From contig NC_083605.1 of NCBI RefSeq assembly GCF_029168945.1, forward strand, positions 33,989,280 through 34,053,279: a DNA stretch of 64,000 nt. The letters are read 5' to 3'. This stretch comes from Cannabis sativa. Taxonomy: Eukaryota; Streptophyta; Magnoliopsida; Rosales; Cannabaceae. Of the stretch, positions 13,352-25,605 are shown in pieces. How positions within the stretch are numbered: position 1 is the stretch's first letter; each line of letters begins with the position of its first letter. The notes under the pieces are model-generated. The model ran no database searches and was not told the DNA's origin. It saw nothing but the letters and a program-made list of their open reading frames with translations. Made by a program: the position numbers and the translations under genes.

Positions 13352-13423
13352 GCGTCTGTAGTCCAACGGTTAGGATAATTGCCTTCCAAGCAATAGACCC
13401 GGGTTCGACTCCCGGCAGACGCA
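13352..13423 (+). tRNA. tRNA-Gly (anticodon TCC)
   Basis: A complete 72-nt cloverleaf. Acceptor GCGTCTG pairs with CAGACGC, with discriminator A. The D arm is GTCC/GGAT. The anticodon stem ATTGC/GCAAT carries loop CTTCCAA, with anticodon TCC at 13385-13387. The T arm CCGGG/CCCGG carries loop TTCGACT. No intron and no encoded CCA, as usual for a nuclear plant tRNA gene. It would decode GGA glycine codons. Confidence 0.97.
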
Positions 13424-13428
13424 TTTTT
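13424..13428 (+). terminator. RNA polymerase III terminator of tRNA-Gly
   Basis: A run of five T directly follows the discriminator base of the tRNA. Confidence 0.85.
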
Positions 13429-13863
13429 GATGTTTTATCTTTTAGAATCATTTTTACTTTTTATTTTTGTTTGTATTGAAAAGAAAATGAGACATATTAG
13501 TGTTTATTTTCTCTTTCAGATATTTTTTTTTGAAATGTTTTCTTTCAGATATTAGTTTGAAGCCATCATAAATTAGATAGTGTACAATTAATTGCCTTAC
13601 ATTTTATTTTTTGTCAGAAATTGCCTTACATATTAGAACACCACACCAGTAAGTATAAATTATTTTCCATAACAGAAAAGCATTCATTACTCTAGTACTA
13701 ATCAAAGTAAACAAACACGCTTAAACACCTAAGTCCAGCTCCTGAGGTTGAACTAATTCTTCTCATCAAGTCCATTAGATAGATTCCAAAAGAGTGTAAA
13801 TATTTTCTTTTGTTTTTGTTCTGGCTGGTTGGCTGACCTGGTAACGTACTTAAAATTAATCTT
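13429..13863. other. Spacer between tRNA-Gly and the kinase gene 3' end
   Basis: No gene. It presumably contains the 3' UTR of the minus-strand kinase gene, whose stop codon is at 13864-13866. Confidence 0.4.
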
Positions 13864-16219
13864 CTAGCAAACAAGAGATAATCGAAGGGATGGTGCTGTT
13901 GGAATATCCGTGCATGATGCCCAACGGATGACTGATTCTGTCACGATGAGATTAATCTGAGTAAACTCGCCGAGCCCAATCGTGTTATTCCTTTTGCTGT
14001 GAATACCTCCAACCTTTGTCCCACCAGGTCCTCCTCCTCCTCGTCGAATTTCTTTACGCTCCATTTCTTCATCGCCAATTCCCCGCTTGACAGGCGAAAA
14101 ATCAGGCTGCGCTATTAGCTTGCACTTCTCCAAGTTTGATTCTGCATTTATATAACAATACCAGCTTTATTCATCAAGGTAATAACTTTATAGAGTTTTT
14201 GACAAAAGAAATCAACAGTCAGAATAAATAAGAAGCATGTACCTGTAAATGGTAAATCCAATGATGGCATGTCGGCTTCAAATCTTAATGAAATATTTCC
14301 TTGAACTAGAGTAGACATTGGACTGAAAAAGGTAAAGCTTGGCATTGATGAAATTGGGGAAGAAAACTCAGCTACACTGGATTCCTGGAAGCTGTTGAAA
14401 GAAAAACCCCCAGATGCAGAGCAAAGAGTGTCACTATCCTCTATGAAAGAAACAAAAGATGATCTGCAAATGAATGCAGGTGATTGTTTCAGGTTTCCAT
14501 CACCAACTGTGCATGGTCTACCGTTGACTGCACATTCCTCTGTCCTGGAAATAAATGGAGTCGAAAAAGAACCACCATTCACTTCCAATTCATTGCAAAC
14601 TTCGCACTCCTGATCGTATATTTCTTGGGCAGCTTCAGTGCATTGCTCCATCCATGAATGAGCTGCAAATGATTGCAAACTTATTAAGTGGAATAGGATA
14701 GAACACTTGTTGGTCTGTTAAAGTTGAACACACTAATAAAAGCTTGGTGTGTTAAAGTTAAACACACTAATAAAAGCTTGAAAAGTATACAACAGAAAAA
14801 CCAAAGTGCATAGAGACTTAAGTACATATTTGATTAATGAGACAGTTACTAAACTGTTCGATCGAACCTCCAAGCAGCGCAGGAATTATACTATAATAGA
14901 ATTTTCCCAGCCTAGCAAACTGATGACTAGCATGAGAGTTGTTTATGCCTAGAAACTTCCCTCAATGAAAATCTTGAATATGACACGAACATATTACACA
15001 TCCAAAAAAGCATTTCGGGAATGATTTTTGTGACTTAATATTAGGAGGTGTTTAGTTTACAGATTCTTACATGTAGATAGTATCAGTGGAAAAGTTATGA
15101 GATCTTATAACTGCTAACCTTCTACAGTTCACCTATTAAGCTTTTATTGTTTGTGAAATCTTATAGCAGAATCACGCATTCGCATAATGCAATACTCCAC
15201 CCAAAATAAATAAATAAATAAATAAAACCACTTACCTAAAACTTGGTCAGCAGTGAGCCTTTTGGAAGGATCCACACAAAGCATTCCAGTGATGAGGTCT
15301 TTTGCAGATGAGGATATGCGATCCCAAGAATCAGGAGGGAATCGAAGATCTGCAGCTCTCACTGCATCAAAAATTTGTGACTTAGTCTTCCCCCAAAACG
15401 GGGGCATCCCACTAAGAAGTATATACAAAATAACTCCAGCACTCCACACATCAGCAGCCTGGTTATAACCTCCCAAAAGTACCTCTGGGGCTATGTAAAA
15501 GGGACTTCCCACAGTTCCCTGCAATTTCTGCCCTGTAGACATATAAACATAGGTGATTATAAAACGTGAAATTGTGGAGGGATATTAGTTAATTATGTAA
15601 CATAACAGGGGACAAAAAGAGAAAGGCCAAAGTCTATACCGGGTTTGCAGTAAGTAGCAAGGCCAAAGTCTGCCAACTTAATTGGCGAGGACAAGGATGT
15701 TGTGGCCAAAAGAATGTTTTCTGGTTTCAAATCTCGGTGAACAACACCATTCTCGTGACAAAACTTAACCACTTCCATCAAATGTTTAAAAATAACCCTT
15801 GCATTGTACTCTGAGAACCTTCCCTGCTTCTCAAGCCGGTGAAAAAGCTCCCCTCCGGCGCATAATTCCATTAACAAATGCACATAATTCTCTTCTTCAT
15901 AAACTGCCTTGAGATTTACAACATTAGGATGTGTTGATAACCTAGTCATTATTTCAATCTCAAGCTTAACACTGCGCATATCATCGGCAGTGACCAGTCT
16001 ATCCTTGGCAATAGACTTGCATGCCAAAACCTCACCAGTAAACCTATCTGAACATGCCCTGATGACACCAAACTGCCCCCATCCCAATTGTTCACCTAAA
16101 ATGTACTTATCTTTCAAATTTGATACACGGGTTGTGTCCATAATTGTCTCGCCGAGGTTCGCCACTTTGTAACAGTTAGTTGAAAGCTGCCTAACGCTGT
16201 CACTCTTGGCTATTTCCAT
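13864..16219 (-). CDS. PEPKR1: PEPKR1-like Ser/Thr protein kinase (CDPK/PPCK-related, 4 exons)
   Basis: A predicted cytosolic Ser/Thr kinase of the plant CDPK-SnRK superfamily. Minus-strand exons 16219-15640, 15532-15236, 14662-14243 and 14141-13864 join in phase at GT-AG sites and give 524 residues, close to what I recall for PEPKR1. The kinase domain spans about residues 39-296: glycine loop GWGQFG (46-51), lysine in LACKSI (K68), HRDLKPEN (catalytic D163), DFG (184-186), GSPFYIAPE activation segment, and DVWSAGVILYILLSG. A Ser/Gly-rich tail of ~228 residues follows. It has no EF hands, which sets it apart from true CDPKs. The start is taken at MEIAKSDS because the codons just upstream in this frame contain no ATG. 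The substrate is unknown; the family name comes from similarity to PEP carboxylase kinases and does not prove that activity. Confidence 0.9.
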
Positions 16220-17060
16220 ATCAAAATAACCCAATTGAACTCTTAGGATTACCCAACAGATATCTAACCTTTTAATTCCAAACTCCTCTCATTGCATCAT
16301 CATCAGACTCTCCTAGTGTCTTCTTTAAATTGGATAAGTCATTATCATTCATAACAAAAAGTTTCCCCTCTAAGAAAACTGTATTCTTAACGAACTTCAC
16401 TCATCTCTGACATCATCAAATACATATACTCTTTTCAAGTCCAACATGTAGACAAATTATAAAAACTTTAGCCTCATCATAAATCTCCAGGTGCACACAA
16501 CACAACTTTTCCAAATTTCAGATAACTTGAATATAACTCAGGGTTCTGGGTTTTGAGCTCTTCTTTTCTAGCTGTTGACCAAAATCCATAAAAGAAAAGA
16601 AAAGTAGCTTTAAAACTTAGATGTAGAATAAAGACAACATTATTTTCAAACTGAAAGTCAAAAGCTTAACAATTCCAAAACTGCGTTCAATTTCCTGTAA
16701 ACCAGTTACCGTATGAGCACCCCAAAAATGAAAGAAATAAACAGATACCCAGATATGAACACAAATCTAGAAACTGAAAGAACCAAAATTCAGCATAAAA
16801 GTCTAGCAAAACCCATAACCAGAGAAGAAATATTTAAAGGGTATGTTTTTCCCAGTGAGAAAGAAAAAAAAACACAGAAAAAAAGTCACATTTTTAAAGT
16901 TGTGAGCATCAACAGAAGCTGACCTTTTCATAGAAGTAGTGGAGAAGAAGAAGAAGCCCACCATGACAAAGCTTCTCAACGCCAACCCAGTCCCAGTCAT
17001 TGGCTTCTCACTTGTTCAAAATGCTGTCTTTCTCATTCTCATTCTTTTATTACCGGGAAC
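16220..17060 (-). other. Probable 5' leader and promoter-proximal region of the kinase gene
   Basis: On the minus strand, 17000-16920 holds a CT-rich stretch with an ATG (MTGTGLALRS...) and in-frame purine-rich codons. It may be a 5' UTR exon with an upstream ORF, separated from the main ATG by a leader intron. Splice sites here are only weakly suggested, so no exon limits are given. Confidence 0.35.
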
Positions 17061-18783
17061 CGGGAATGCCCGCTGCTTGTAATTTGTTTAAAAATATATA
17101 TAAAACAAAACAAAATAAATCTGAGATAATTGAAAGAAAAAATATATATGCAATTCTAAAAATAGTAATAATTTGTATTTTATGTATGCTCGAGTTCGAT
17201 ATTAAATTTCTCAGTGTTAAATGGAAATTGATTTTGGTTTTGATGTTAAGATAATGTTATTGATTTGTTGTCTATCTAAAAAATTTTAATGAAGATCTAG
17301 AAATTTTGTTGATGAGAAAAATTTTCTATTCCTCTCTATCAAATCAATTTAGATTTATTAATTTATAGTGTATAATTTATTTTGTTGGATACTTATTTTT
17401 GTTATAATATTTTTGTAGGAGTTTTTACAATTATTCAAACAGATTTTATAAATGCGAGTTTAGAGTACCTGTTTCTTATTCGGTTTACATTTACACTTTA
17501 AAATTAATTGTAATTTGGTATTGAGCTTTCTTTTCTCTATGCTTTACACTAATGTATGATCATTATGTGATTTCACAAGTTTAGTTACTAATTTTTTTAA
17601 AGTATCTTTATTCTATGACATCTCATGAATTAGTTGTGTATACAAGATAAAAAATTTAATTTGATAAATTTTTTTTATATCATCTTTATACTCTCTAATT
17701 ATTATTCAATTATTATTTAAATGATAAGTTCATTATTCTAAAGAGAAACAGTAATAAGTCGTTGTACAAAATTTAACTAAGAAATCATCATGTATAATCC
17801 TATGTTTTGTAATTTTTGGATATGACCCTTTACAAATAAATACATATAATTTTTTTAATGGAAATAAATAAAAGTTAGCTGCACTTTGTGGGAAAAAAGA
17901 AAGTAAAAGTTAGCTGGCTCATGTGCGACAACACCACATGAATTGCCAAGTGTGGAAAAGGGGGCCAATTATGGTAGTTTCAAGTTTCAACTATCAAAAT
18001 TTGGAGTTGGTAAATGACATAAATATCCTTTACATGGGCAGGTACCCATTTGATTACCCTCACCTACAACATGGAAACAACATTAGTACTAGTAATAGTA
18101 TCAATTTCAAAAGCAAGTTCCATGACTAATTCATTATATTATTCTCTTCTAAGTAAGAAAAATTTGGGTGAATATTATTTTGAATTTTGTGTTTTATTGA
18201 TTGGATCTGTTTTGTTAAACGTTAAGTTAAATTTTGTAATTTTCAAAATGATATAAAATAATATTATAAATTGATTTTTCGTCAAAATAAAAGTTAATAA
18301 TAATTTGATCCAGTATTATAATAATAAAATTTGGTACATTTTTTGTAGGGGAATTACCTTATATACTATTTTTTTTTAACTTTTTTTTTTTTTTCAAATT
18401 TACGGCTTGGGTTTCTAAAGTGGTTGCAGCGCTAGTTGTAATAGGGGTTTCTGTACGATTTTATGCTGCAATTTAGGTTGCAGCGCTAGTTGCAATAGGA
18501 GTTTCTATGTAGAATTCCGTAAAAATGCAAGAAAAAAAAAACTGTTTTGAAGTGTAAAAATAGAAAATCTTTTTTTTTTTTTTTGTATTTATTCGTACTA
18601 AAAATTATTTTTATTAAAAAAATTATCAAAAATTAAGTTTAGAGTATTAATTTTAAAAAATATAAAGCTCAATTTATTGCTTAACAAAACTAAAAGTATA
18701 ACTAATTATTTTTACAAAATAAAAAGTCCAAAACAATAAAAAAAGGTACAAAATAACATTAACCCTAAAATTAAATTAATATA
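17061..18783. other. AT-rich intergenic DNA with a duplicated 30-bp motif
   Basis: No gene. Two near-identical copies of GGTTGCAGCGCTAGTTG, each followed by (T/C)AATAGG and GTTTCT, lie at about 18421 and 18478. They are probably a remnant of a small repeat family. Confidence 0.45.
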
Positions 18784-19288
18784 GAGTTTTTGGAGGTTAA
18801 ACTTTCTTAATTATTGTTTGACTTCCACTTAACCCTCCAAACTCAAATTTTGACGGTAAAACCTTTCAAACTACTAAACTGTTAGCAAACGTAAGATGTC
18901 ATTCGGTTAACTACCACCACGGACTGTTTATGTGTACACTCTTGTACACGTGACGCATTTATATTAGTACTTCTAATATTATTATTTTAAAATTAAATAA
19001 AATTATAAAAATAAAAAATAGAATATTAAAAAAATAAAAAAATATTATAAATTTTGAAATATTTTTTTTTTATTTTTAAATAATAATATTAGGTGTACCA
19101 CTATAACATATTACGTGTATAAAAGTGTATACATAAGCAGTTCATATTGATAATTAATTGTGAAAAATAAAAGTCATCTTAAATTTATTAACAGTTCAAT
19201 AATTTAAAAAATTTTACCACCAAAATTTGAACTTTAAGAGTTAAGTGTAAGTAAATTAATAATCAAGAGAGTTTAGCCTCAAAAACTC
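18784..19288. mobile_element. Mutator-type MITE with long terminal inverted repeats
   Basis: The ends GAGTTTTTGGAGGTTAAAC (left) and the reverse complement GAGTTTTTGAGGCTAAAC (right) continue as an inverted repeat of about 120 bp or more. Weaker pairing extends through most of the 505 bp (e.g. TGTGTACAC near 18930 against GTGTATACA near 19125). Flanks are ATTAATATA (18775-18783) and ATTAACATA (19289-19297), 8 of 9 identical. A 9-bp duplication is the Mutator signature. There is no coding sequence. Confidence 0.78.
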
Positions 19289-19297
19289 ATTAACATA

Positions 19298-20490
19298 ATG
19301 AAAGAAAAAAAAATATTTTGGGTATAGAATATATGGGCCCAGCAATGTTAGATGGGGTATCATTGTTTCACCATTGAAACCTTCATTAATTCTCCTCATC
19401 ATCATCATAATGGCTGAAGTAAACTGGAGAAGGTAATACAGATCAGATCTGGTGGGTCTTCGCCACGTGGACAAGTACAAGTGGCTATGAGAATAAGTAC
19501 ATGGTCTGGGCCCTTAAATGTTTGGGCAAAGATGGGTTTCACTTTCAAGGCCATCAACAAGGGGAATTTGTGCTGGGTGTTTATTTGTTTATGCATATCC
19601 CAGCTATGTTTAGCTGTAACCCCCAAATTGGAATTTGGCTATGGTCTTATAATATATTATATAATAAATATTTTAATTTCATTCCTTTTAAGTTGATAAT
19701 TTTGAAAAAGTTGGTGTCATGTAGATTTAGATTAATTCTTTTTGTACAAATGGCGAGACTTGTCTAATTCTTTGTAATTATTATGGTTGAATAAAAAGCT
19801 TTAATTAGTTTTTTTAAAAAAAATATCCAATAGATCTAAAGTCTAAGCCCCTCCTCTCCATTTAAAAAACACACATCTTTTAGTTGGTTTCTTCTACATA
19901 TTCTAATACTTGTTACTTTTGACCATCTATCAACCAATAAATAAAAACAAAACCAATATCAAAATTAAGTTGGTAAACAAAATTCAATTCAATTTTAATT
20001 ATAACGACTGCATGTTAAAATATGTTTTTTTTCTTAAAATTAGTATAGGTCTAAAAGAAGAAACCAGTCCCAACTGATCTGCTACCTTATTTGGTAGCTG
20101 AATTTGCTGGCTAATAAAAGTTTCTTTGCCTTCAAAAAAAAAGAAAAAACCAGTCCACATGTTATATATAGAAAATACCCTTTCAAAAAAAGAAAAAGAA
20201 AATATAAGTATGCATTAAAATATTGATATTTTATAGTTTCTGCAATGATATCATTTTTACAGAGAAGCTATTAATTTATAAAAAAACTAAGTAGTATATT
20301 TCAGCATAAGAAAAAGTAGTACATTTCTAAAAAAGATACAAATCTAAATTGAGCTACGTCAATATTCTTGCTAGACAATAATTTAGAGATGCTTACGATT
20401 AGATTAGTACACCAACGAATAACCGGTACTTTATAATTTAACTAACTTAATTATACAACTACTAAAAGTTCAAAGAAGTGCAAGAGCTCA
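19298..20490. other. AT-rich intergenic DNA
   Basis: An open frame of about 88 codons at 19501-19767 has no recognised motif and ends in AT-rich sequence. I see no gene. Confidence 0.4.
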
Positions 20491-20854
20491 AACAAAGTTT
20501 ACAATGGAAGGTAAAGAGCCATTCTAACCAACCTCATTATCAAGTCCAAAACCCTTTGGCTAATCTATGCGCATCTTCATTGTCATTTAATTTTTTTAGG
20601 ATATCGCCTAGTCAAAAACACTATAGACTTTATCCAGTACAGCTTTACAATTTGTCTTATTACACTAAACTGGTAACAATGTAGGATTAATATTCCTAAG
20701 TTGTTGTGAAAGCCTGAAATGATAATACCCTTATGATCATTTGCCACAGTTTCTAAACTGAACTTGTTATACCTTTATGATCATTTGCCACAGTTTCTAA
20801 ACTGAACTTGTTATCTGCATGGAGGCTTACGCTGATCAAATTAGTGGCGGCTTC
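20491..20854 (-). pseudogene. LINE RNase H-like fragment
   Basis: Minus-strand pieces such as NEDAHRLAKGFW and SVSLHADNKFSLETVANDHKG resemble the RNase H-like domain at the C-terminus of plant L1 ORF2. Many stops and frame changes are present. A 44-bp tandem duplication (20728-20815) lies within it. Confidence 0.45.
20728..20815. repeat. 44-bp tandem duplication
   Basis: Two adjacent, almost identical copies beginning at TTATGATCATTTGCCACAG and ending ACTGAACTTGTTAT. Confidence 0.9.
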
Positions 20855-22904
20855 TGTAACGCCCTGATACTTAGGCACCTTACAGTGATTTTTCAATTAC
20901 AGTGCCCTCTTTGCAAATCAAAGAAATTTTCTTGAAAATCATGTCAAATTAAAACTTTAGATTTAATTACTAAAATTTTATTAATTTTTATACATTTATT
21001 TACAAAAGTCGGGATCCCGTATTTAAACTTTTACAAAGTATTCAAAATATACTTAGTCAGGTCGCACAACGACTACAAAATGAAACCCCAGATGTCCCGA
21101 GACCGAACACTCCAGGTCGCGCCGCCATGACATGTACAACATCATCCTAGCTCTCGAAGCTCACTCCTGTTCAACCTTCGCCTTTCCTTTACCTACACAT
21201 GAAAGTAGAACTGTGAGTCGACAGACTCAATAGGAAAAGCATATAACAAATAATATAATACCGACTTGTATCTAGGCGCCCATACACCTATTTACAAGGC
21301 TTAACGAATGAGCTAGAACGTTCTTTACTAGGGTACAACAACTATACCACATACACTACGTACCGACATTGTACGTGTGTTGGTAGGGTTTGTTTCGTAC
21401 CCTGAGTATCACTAAGTGATATACCACACACACCCTGTACTTTCCCGTACTTGTGCTAGTAACACCGTAATGTACTCTTAAACATTGTACACTATACCAA
21501 TGCACTTTGTATCACTTCCGTACAAGTGTTGGTAATGTATTAAGCATAATAAGCATGTATATATATATTTCACACATACATACACTCGCATATATACATT
21601 ACATGTTCTACGCTATTCTTACCTCATTTCTGAATTCAAGAGAGTTGGCTGACCTGAACGAAAATCCTCGTGTTGGATGGATGCCCTAATCACATAACAT
21701 AATCAGGTAAATAACATGTCCAAAACCCTAATCTGGAAAACCCAACCTTTAACTAAAGATTCTGCCATAGACAACTGAAACTATAATATCCTAAGAAACA
21801 TGGAATCACCCACCCAACCAAGGCTCTGAATGGACACGAATTGATGAAAAGAATTATTCGAGAAACCAGTCCCAGAATCGGTTAACCAGTTTTACAGGAC
21901 CTGACAAACCGGTTAACCGGTTTGCACCAGGTTTTCCCAAACAATTCAAAACCTGTCCAAAACATGTCCAATTCTCACCAAACCTTCCAGAACACTTACA
22001 ATAACATCAACCAACACAACCCAAAAATTCACACAAAATCAAAAAGTGCCATGGATGAACCAAGCTTGAGTTTTCAAACTCAAACTTGTGCATCCATGTC
22101 ACCAAACCTCCAAACCAGCAACAAAACATCAAAATCAATTCAAATTAAACGTAGAAACCGAATTATAAACAAACATAACCCTAACAGCCCCAAACTCACA
22201 ACTTTGCATATTCAACAAAAATCAAAGCTTCAATAACACAAGATTAAGGGCTCTAGGGTTACATTTGCTCAAAACCTACTTGTTTTCAGCTAGCTCTCAT
22301 TCAATTATACCAAAAAAATCCCAAGTCTAGGTTGGTCTTGTGGTGGTCGAGCAAGGAAGAAAGAGAAAAGGGTGTTCTTGATTTTTTTTTTTTAATTTTT
22401 TAATCTATTTTCTTCCAAAATGAAATAAAGCCTAACTAATTAATCTCATGCTGAAAAATATTTGGCTAGGTGTCAAGCCCTAAAATAGTCACCTATCCCT
22501 TTTACCAAAAGACTAAAATACCTTTGGTGTAAAAGCATAAGCCAAATTAAGCTTAGGGGTAAAATGGTCAGAATCCATAACCCCGCTCAACCCGGTATTC
22601 TAACTATCTCAAATATTAATCCCACTAAGAAAAGGGTTCTAAACTTACCCATGTGATTTAAATGGCCATCCATCGCATTTTCCGTCATCGCCGAGCAAAA
22701 ATTATAAAAATAGCATAATTCATATATAACACAAATAATACCTCTAGAGTTTAATAAAATCTCTGGAATTGAAAAATAATAACTCTAGGGCCCACTTCTA
22801 ATAATAGAACTCACAATTAAATAAATTCATAAATAATTATAAAAATATCAATAATTAACACTAATTGCATTTACTAATCTATATTTTAAAATGCGGTCAT
22901 TACA
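20855..22904 (-). repeat. Solo LTR of a Gypsy-type family (copy A)
   Basis: Plus-strand ends are TGTAACGCCCTGATACTTAG and TCATTACA, i.e. TG...CA. It is similar along its length to 37064-39139 and 59960-62031; the last is the 3' LTR of a minus-strand Gypsy element, which gives the orientation. Flanks are GCTTC and TCTTC (4 of 5 identical). There is no internal region, so it is read as a solo LTR left by LTR-LTR recombination. LINE fragments on the two sides point in opposite directions, so some rearrangement at this site is possible. Short ORFs inside are chance. Confidence 0.8.
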
Positions 22905-24880
22905 TCTTCCATGTCCATTATGTTATGTCCACTAATAGAGTTCTCCTCTTAACATGCCGAGAATTGGACGCTTTAATGAAGAAGTTTGGGTGGCTTGGAA
23001 ATATGGAAAATGATAGATTTTTGGCTTACAAATCCTAGGATCACATTTGTCAACCCAAGTTGTTCGGGGGGTTTGGGTATTAGAAGATTTGAAGACACTA
23101 CAAAAAATCTTATTTTTAGTCACAACAAAATTTGTGACTAAAAGTAAAAAAGTTGTGACTAATTATAAATTATTATTCTTATGTTGTGACTAAAAGGTCC
23201 GTGACTAAAAGTATTAGTTACAAAAATCATAATTTGTTGTGACTAAATGTGTTTTTAATCACAATACTAAAACTAAATTAGTGACAACTTGTATCTAAAT
23301 ATTATATTTTGGTCACAAGTAATTTTTTGTTATGACTAAAAGTCACATTTAGTCACAAAAAATTTATGTTGTGACTAAAAAATTGTCACTAAAAGTAGTT
23401 ATTTTTTCTAGTGAGATATGAATAAGGCTCTTTCTTCTAAGTTAGCTTGGAGTTTGGCAAAAAAAGAAGAGAAACCTTGGGTGTCTTATTTTTTGAGCAA
23501 GTATTGTCGTCATGAGAATTTTCAATCTATGTCCCTTAAGAATATTGACTCTTTTTTTTAAAAAAGAGTATTTTAGAATCCAAAAATATTGTCTTCAAAA
23601 ATACACTCTCTTTAGCTGCTGCAGGCGAGACTATTGAATTCTGGCATTAGCCTTGGATACCTTGGCTCCATTATGAGGAATTTAATGACTTAATGGTTGG
23701 TTTAAGAGGGAAAGAGTAAACCGTGTGATTTGTGACAAATATCCTTGAGGGAGATTCGTGGAACAGGCAGGTTATGCTTCAAATCTTTGGGGATATTATA
23801 GGGAGCAAAATTTTGTCTATTCCTAGAATTCATTTTCATCATGGGGATCAACTTATTTGGAAGCATAAAAGGAATGGACAATTTTTAGTCAAAGATGTCG
23901 ATTGTGTAGACCAAGAGTTCGGGTTTAATTCAGTTAGAGATGTTTGGAAGTGGATTTGGCATCCTGAGATTCATCCTAAGATTGATATATGGCTTTGGAG
24001 AGTCCTCAATGATGTTATTCCGTCTAAATCTAGTCTCCCTTTCTTACTTGATAAAGATTATTTCTTCTGTGTTGATGGGATATTGCCCTTTTGCTGAGGC
24101 AGTTTAGTTTTCAGATGAATTTTCTTTGTGGATTGACAAAATTCTGGGTAGTACTATGATGAAAATTTCTTAAAGCTCTTCTATCAAACTCTAAGGAGAT
24201 CAAAATGTATTTTTTACTTTTGTACTTTGGTTGTGTTACATTGGAAATTTGGCAGCAGAGAAACCAAGTCAGAATTTACGGTTCCAAGCCCTAGTTATCA
24301 TTCTGCTCTGCAAAAATCTCTACTTTTTTCAAGGAATTTGTTGCTTTGGCAGCTCCTTCAGATTAGCATCATAGCTCAGTTGGGAATGCTTGTGGTAATA
24401 GAAAATCAAATGTGAAATTTTCTCTCTTTACGGGCGCTTCTTGGCTTAATAGTGTAGCAGGTTTACCCTCTATTATGGTTAACAATGAAGATGGATCTTA
24501 GGCATATAACTTACAACAAGTTGCTGCTACTTCAGCACTAAAAGTTGAAGCTCAAGCTATTCTTTTAGCTCTCTCTTGGGCACATCAAATTTCTTGTGAT
24601 GATCTATTCGGATTGTTAAGTAGTGGCTTAAGCCTTGTCTTAAAACAAATGCCCTCGTAAGTGGAGATTCTTTAGTGTTTCTCTTTCAATCCTAGATTTA
24701 TTTTGTAGTTTTTTTCTTTATTAAGCGTAGTTTTAACTCTTTTGCAGATGGATGAGCTCGGAGTGCTAGACTCTCTAGCTAAGAAGCTGGTATTTTTCAA
24801 GGGGAGGGAAATCCTCCCGTGATTCTCATCTTTCTCTTTTAGTCTAATGAACATGCAGTTCTTTTAAAGAAAAAACTTAT
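22905..24880 (+). pseudogene. L1-like LINE remnant (RT C-terminus to RNase H) split by a CACTA MITE
   Basis: The plus strand shows [16 protein letters not shown] and CQPKLFGGFG, then, after the MITE, DMNKALSSKLAWSLAKKEE. Next comes a zf-RVT-like block (23732-24097, DVWKWIWHPEIHPKIDIWLW) and RNase H-like fragments (about 24420-24660, VAATSALKVEAQAILLALSWA). It carries numerous stops. The 3' end is near 24880, in A-rich DNA. It is a second LINE, independent of the one at 2.2-4.3 kb. Confidence 0.75.
23096..23413. mobile_element. CACTA-type MITE (318 bp)
   Basis: The ends CACTACAAAAAAT and ATTTTTTCTAGTG are inverted repeats of the CACTA (En/Spm) class. They are flanked by the 3-bp duplication AGA (23093-23095, 23414-23416). 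Many copies of TTAGTCACAA/TTGTGACTAA run through it, typical of subterminal transposase-binding repeats. Removing the element and one AGA restores the LINE frame (RRFED|MNKALSSKLAW). Confidence 0.92.
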
Positions 24881-25239
24881 TTACTTGCATTGTTGAAAGT
24901 TGTAATTGAATAAACTTCAATATTAATCATTAATTCTTTGTTGTGGAAATTTAGTGGTAACTTGAGCTTTTCTAAACTCTTCCAGATATGCAGCAGACCA
25001 ATCATAAACCTAATTCAGTGAAGAACTTTCTGCTGGTAATCTAAATTATATAAATAAAGTTTAAAATTATTTTTGATTTATTTATCTAATAATAACGATA
25101 ATAAAAAGATGATCATTTAAATTTAAATTTTATTTGAATTTAAATAATAAAATATATTATCATCTTTTATTTGAAAAGACACGAGTGGTACACTCATATT
25201 GTCTCAGTTTAATTTTTTTAATTCATTTATTTAAATAAT
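24881..25239. other. AT-rich spacer
   Basis: No gene or clear repeat seen. Confidence 0.4.
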
Positions 25240-25605
25240 GTGTTATTTAAATGTAGAAAATATATGATATTTTATTTAGATAAGGTGCAACGAGTGATAG
25301 ATGCCTCTGGTGTCTCCAGTAACTTACATTTTAAGTATTTGGGGATTTTAATTTGTTCAAAGAAGATCACTGCAATGGAATCTCTAATATTGTTGAGAAA
25401 ATGGTTCAGTGTATTAAAACTTTGAGTACTCATAATTTATCTTTTGCAGGAAGGGTGACTCTCATTAATTAAGTAATATTTATTGTCATTCACTCCTATT
25501 AGGCTCAGATATTAATTTTGCCAAAGAGAGTGTTGAAAGGAGTGGAATCAATTTGCAGATCCTTTCTTTGGAAAGGAGTAGCTGGAGGCACTGGACCTGT
25601 TGTTG
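25240..25605 (+). pseudogene. LINE reverse transcriptase fragment
   Basis: HFKYLGILICSKKITAMES, then, after a frame break, LSFAGRVTLIN and ILPKRVLKGVESICRSFLW. These are conserved blocks just downstream of the RT core in plant L1 elements. Both ends are truncated. It is a third LINE piece, because it repeats a region also expected in the neighbour. Confidence 0.75.

Noticed and set aside
13254..13451. Minus-strand 65-codon ORF (RLPGVEPGSIAWKAIIL)
   Set aside because: This is the antisense of the tRNA-Gly gene.
19501..19767. 88-codon plus-strand ORF
   Set aside because: No recognised motif, no splice context, and it ends in AT-rich intergenic DNA.
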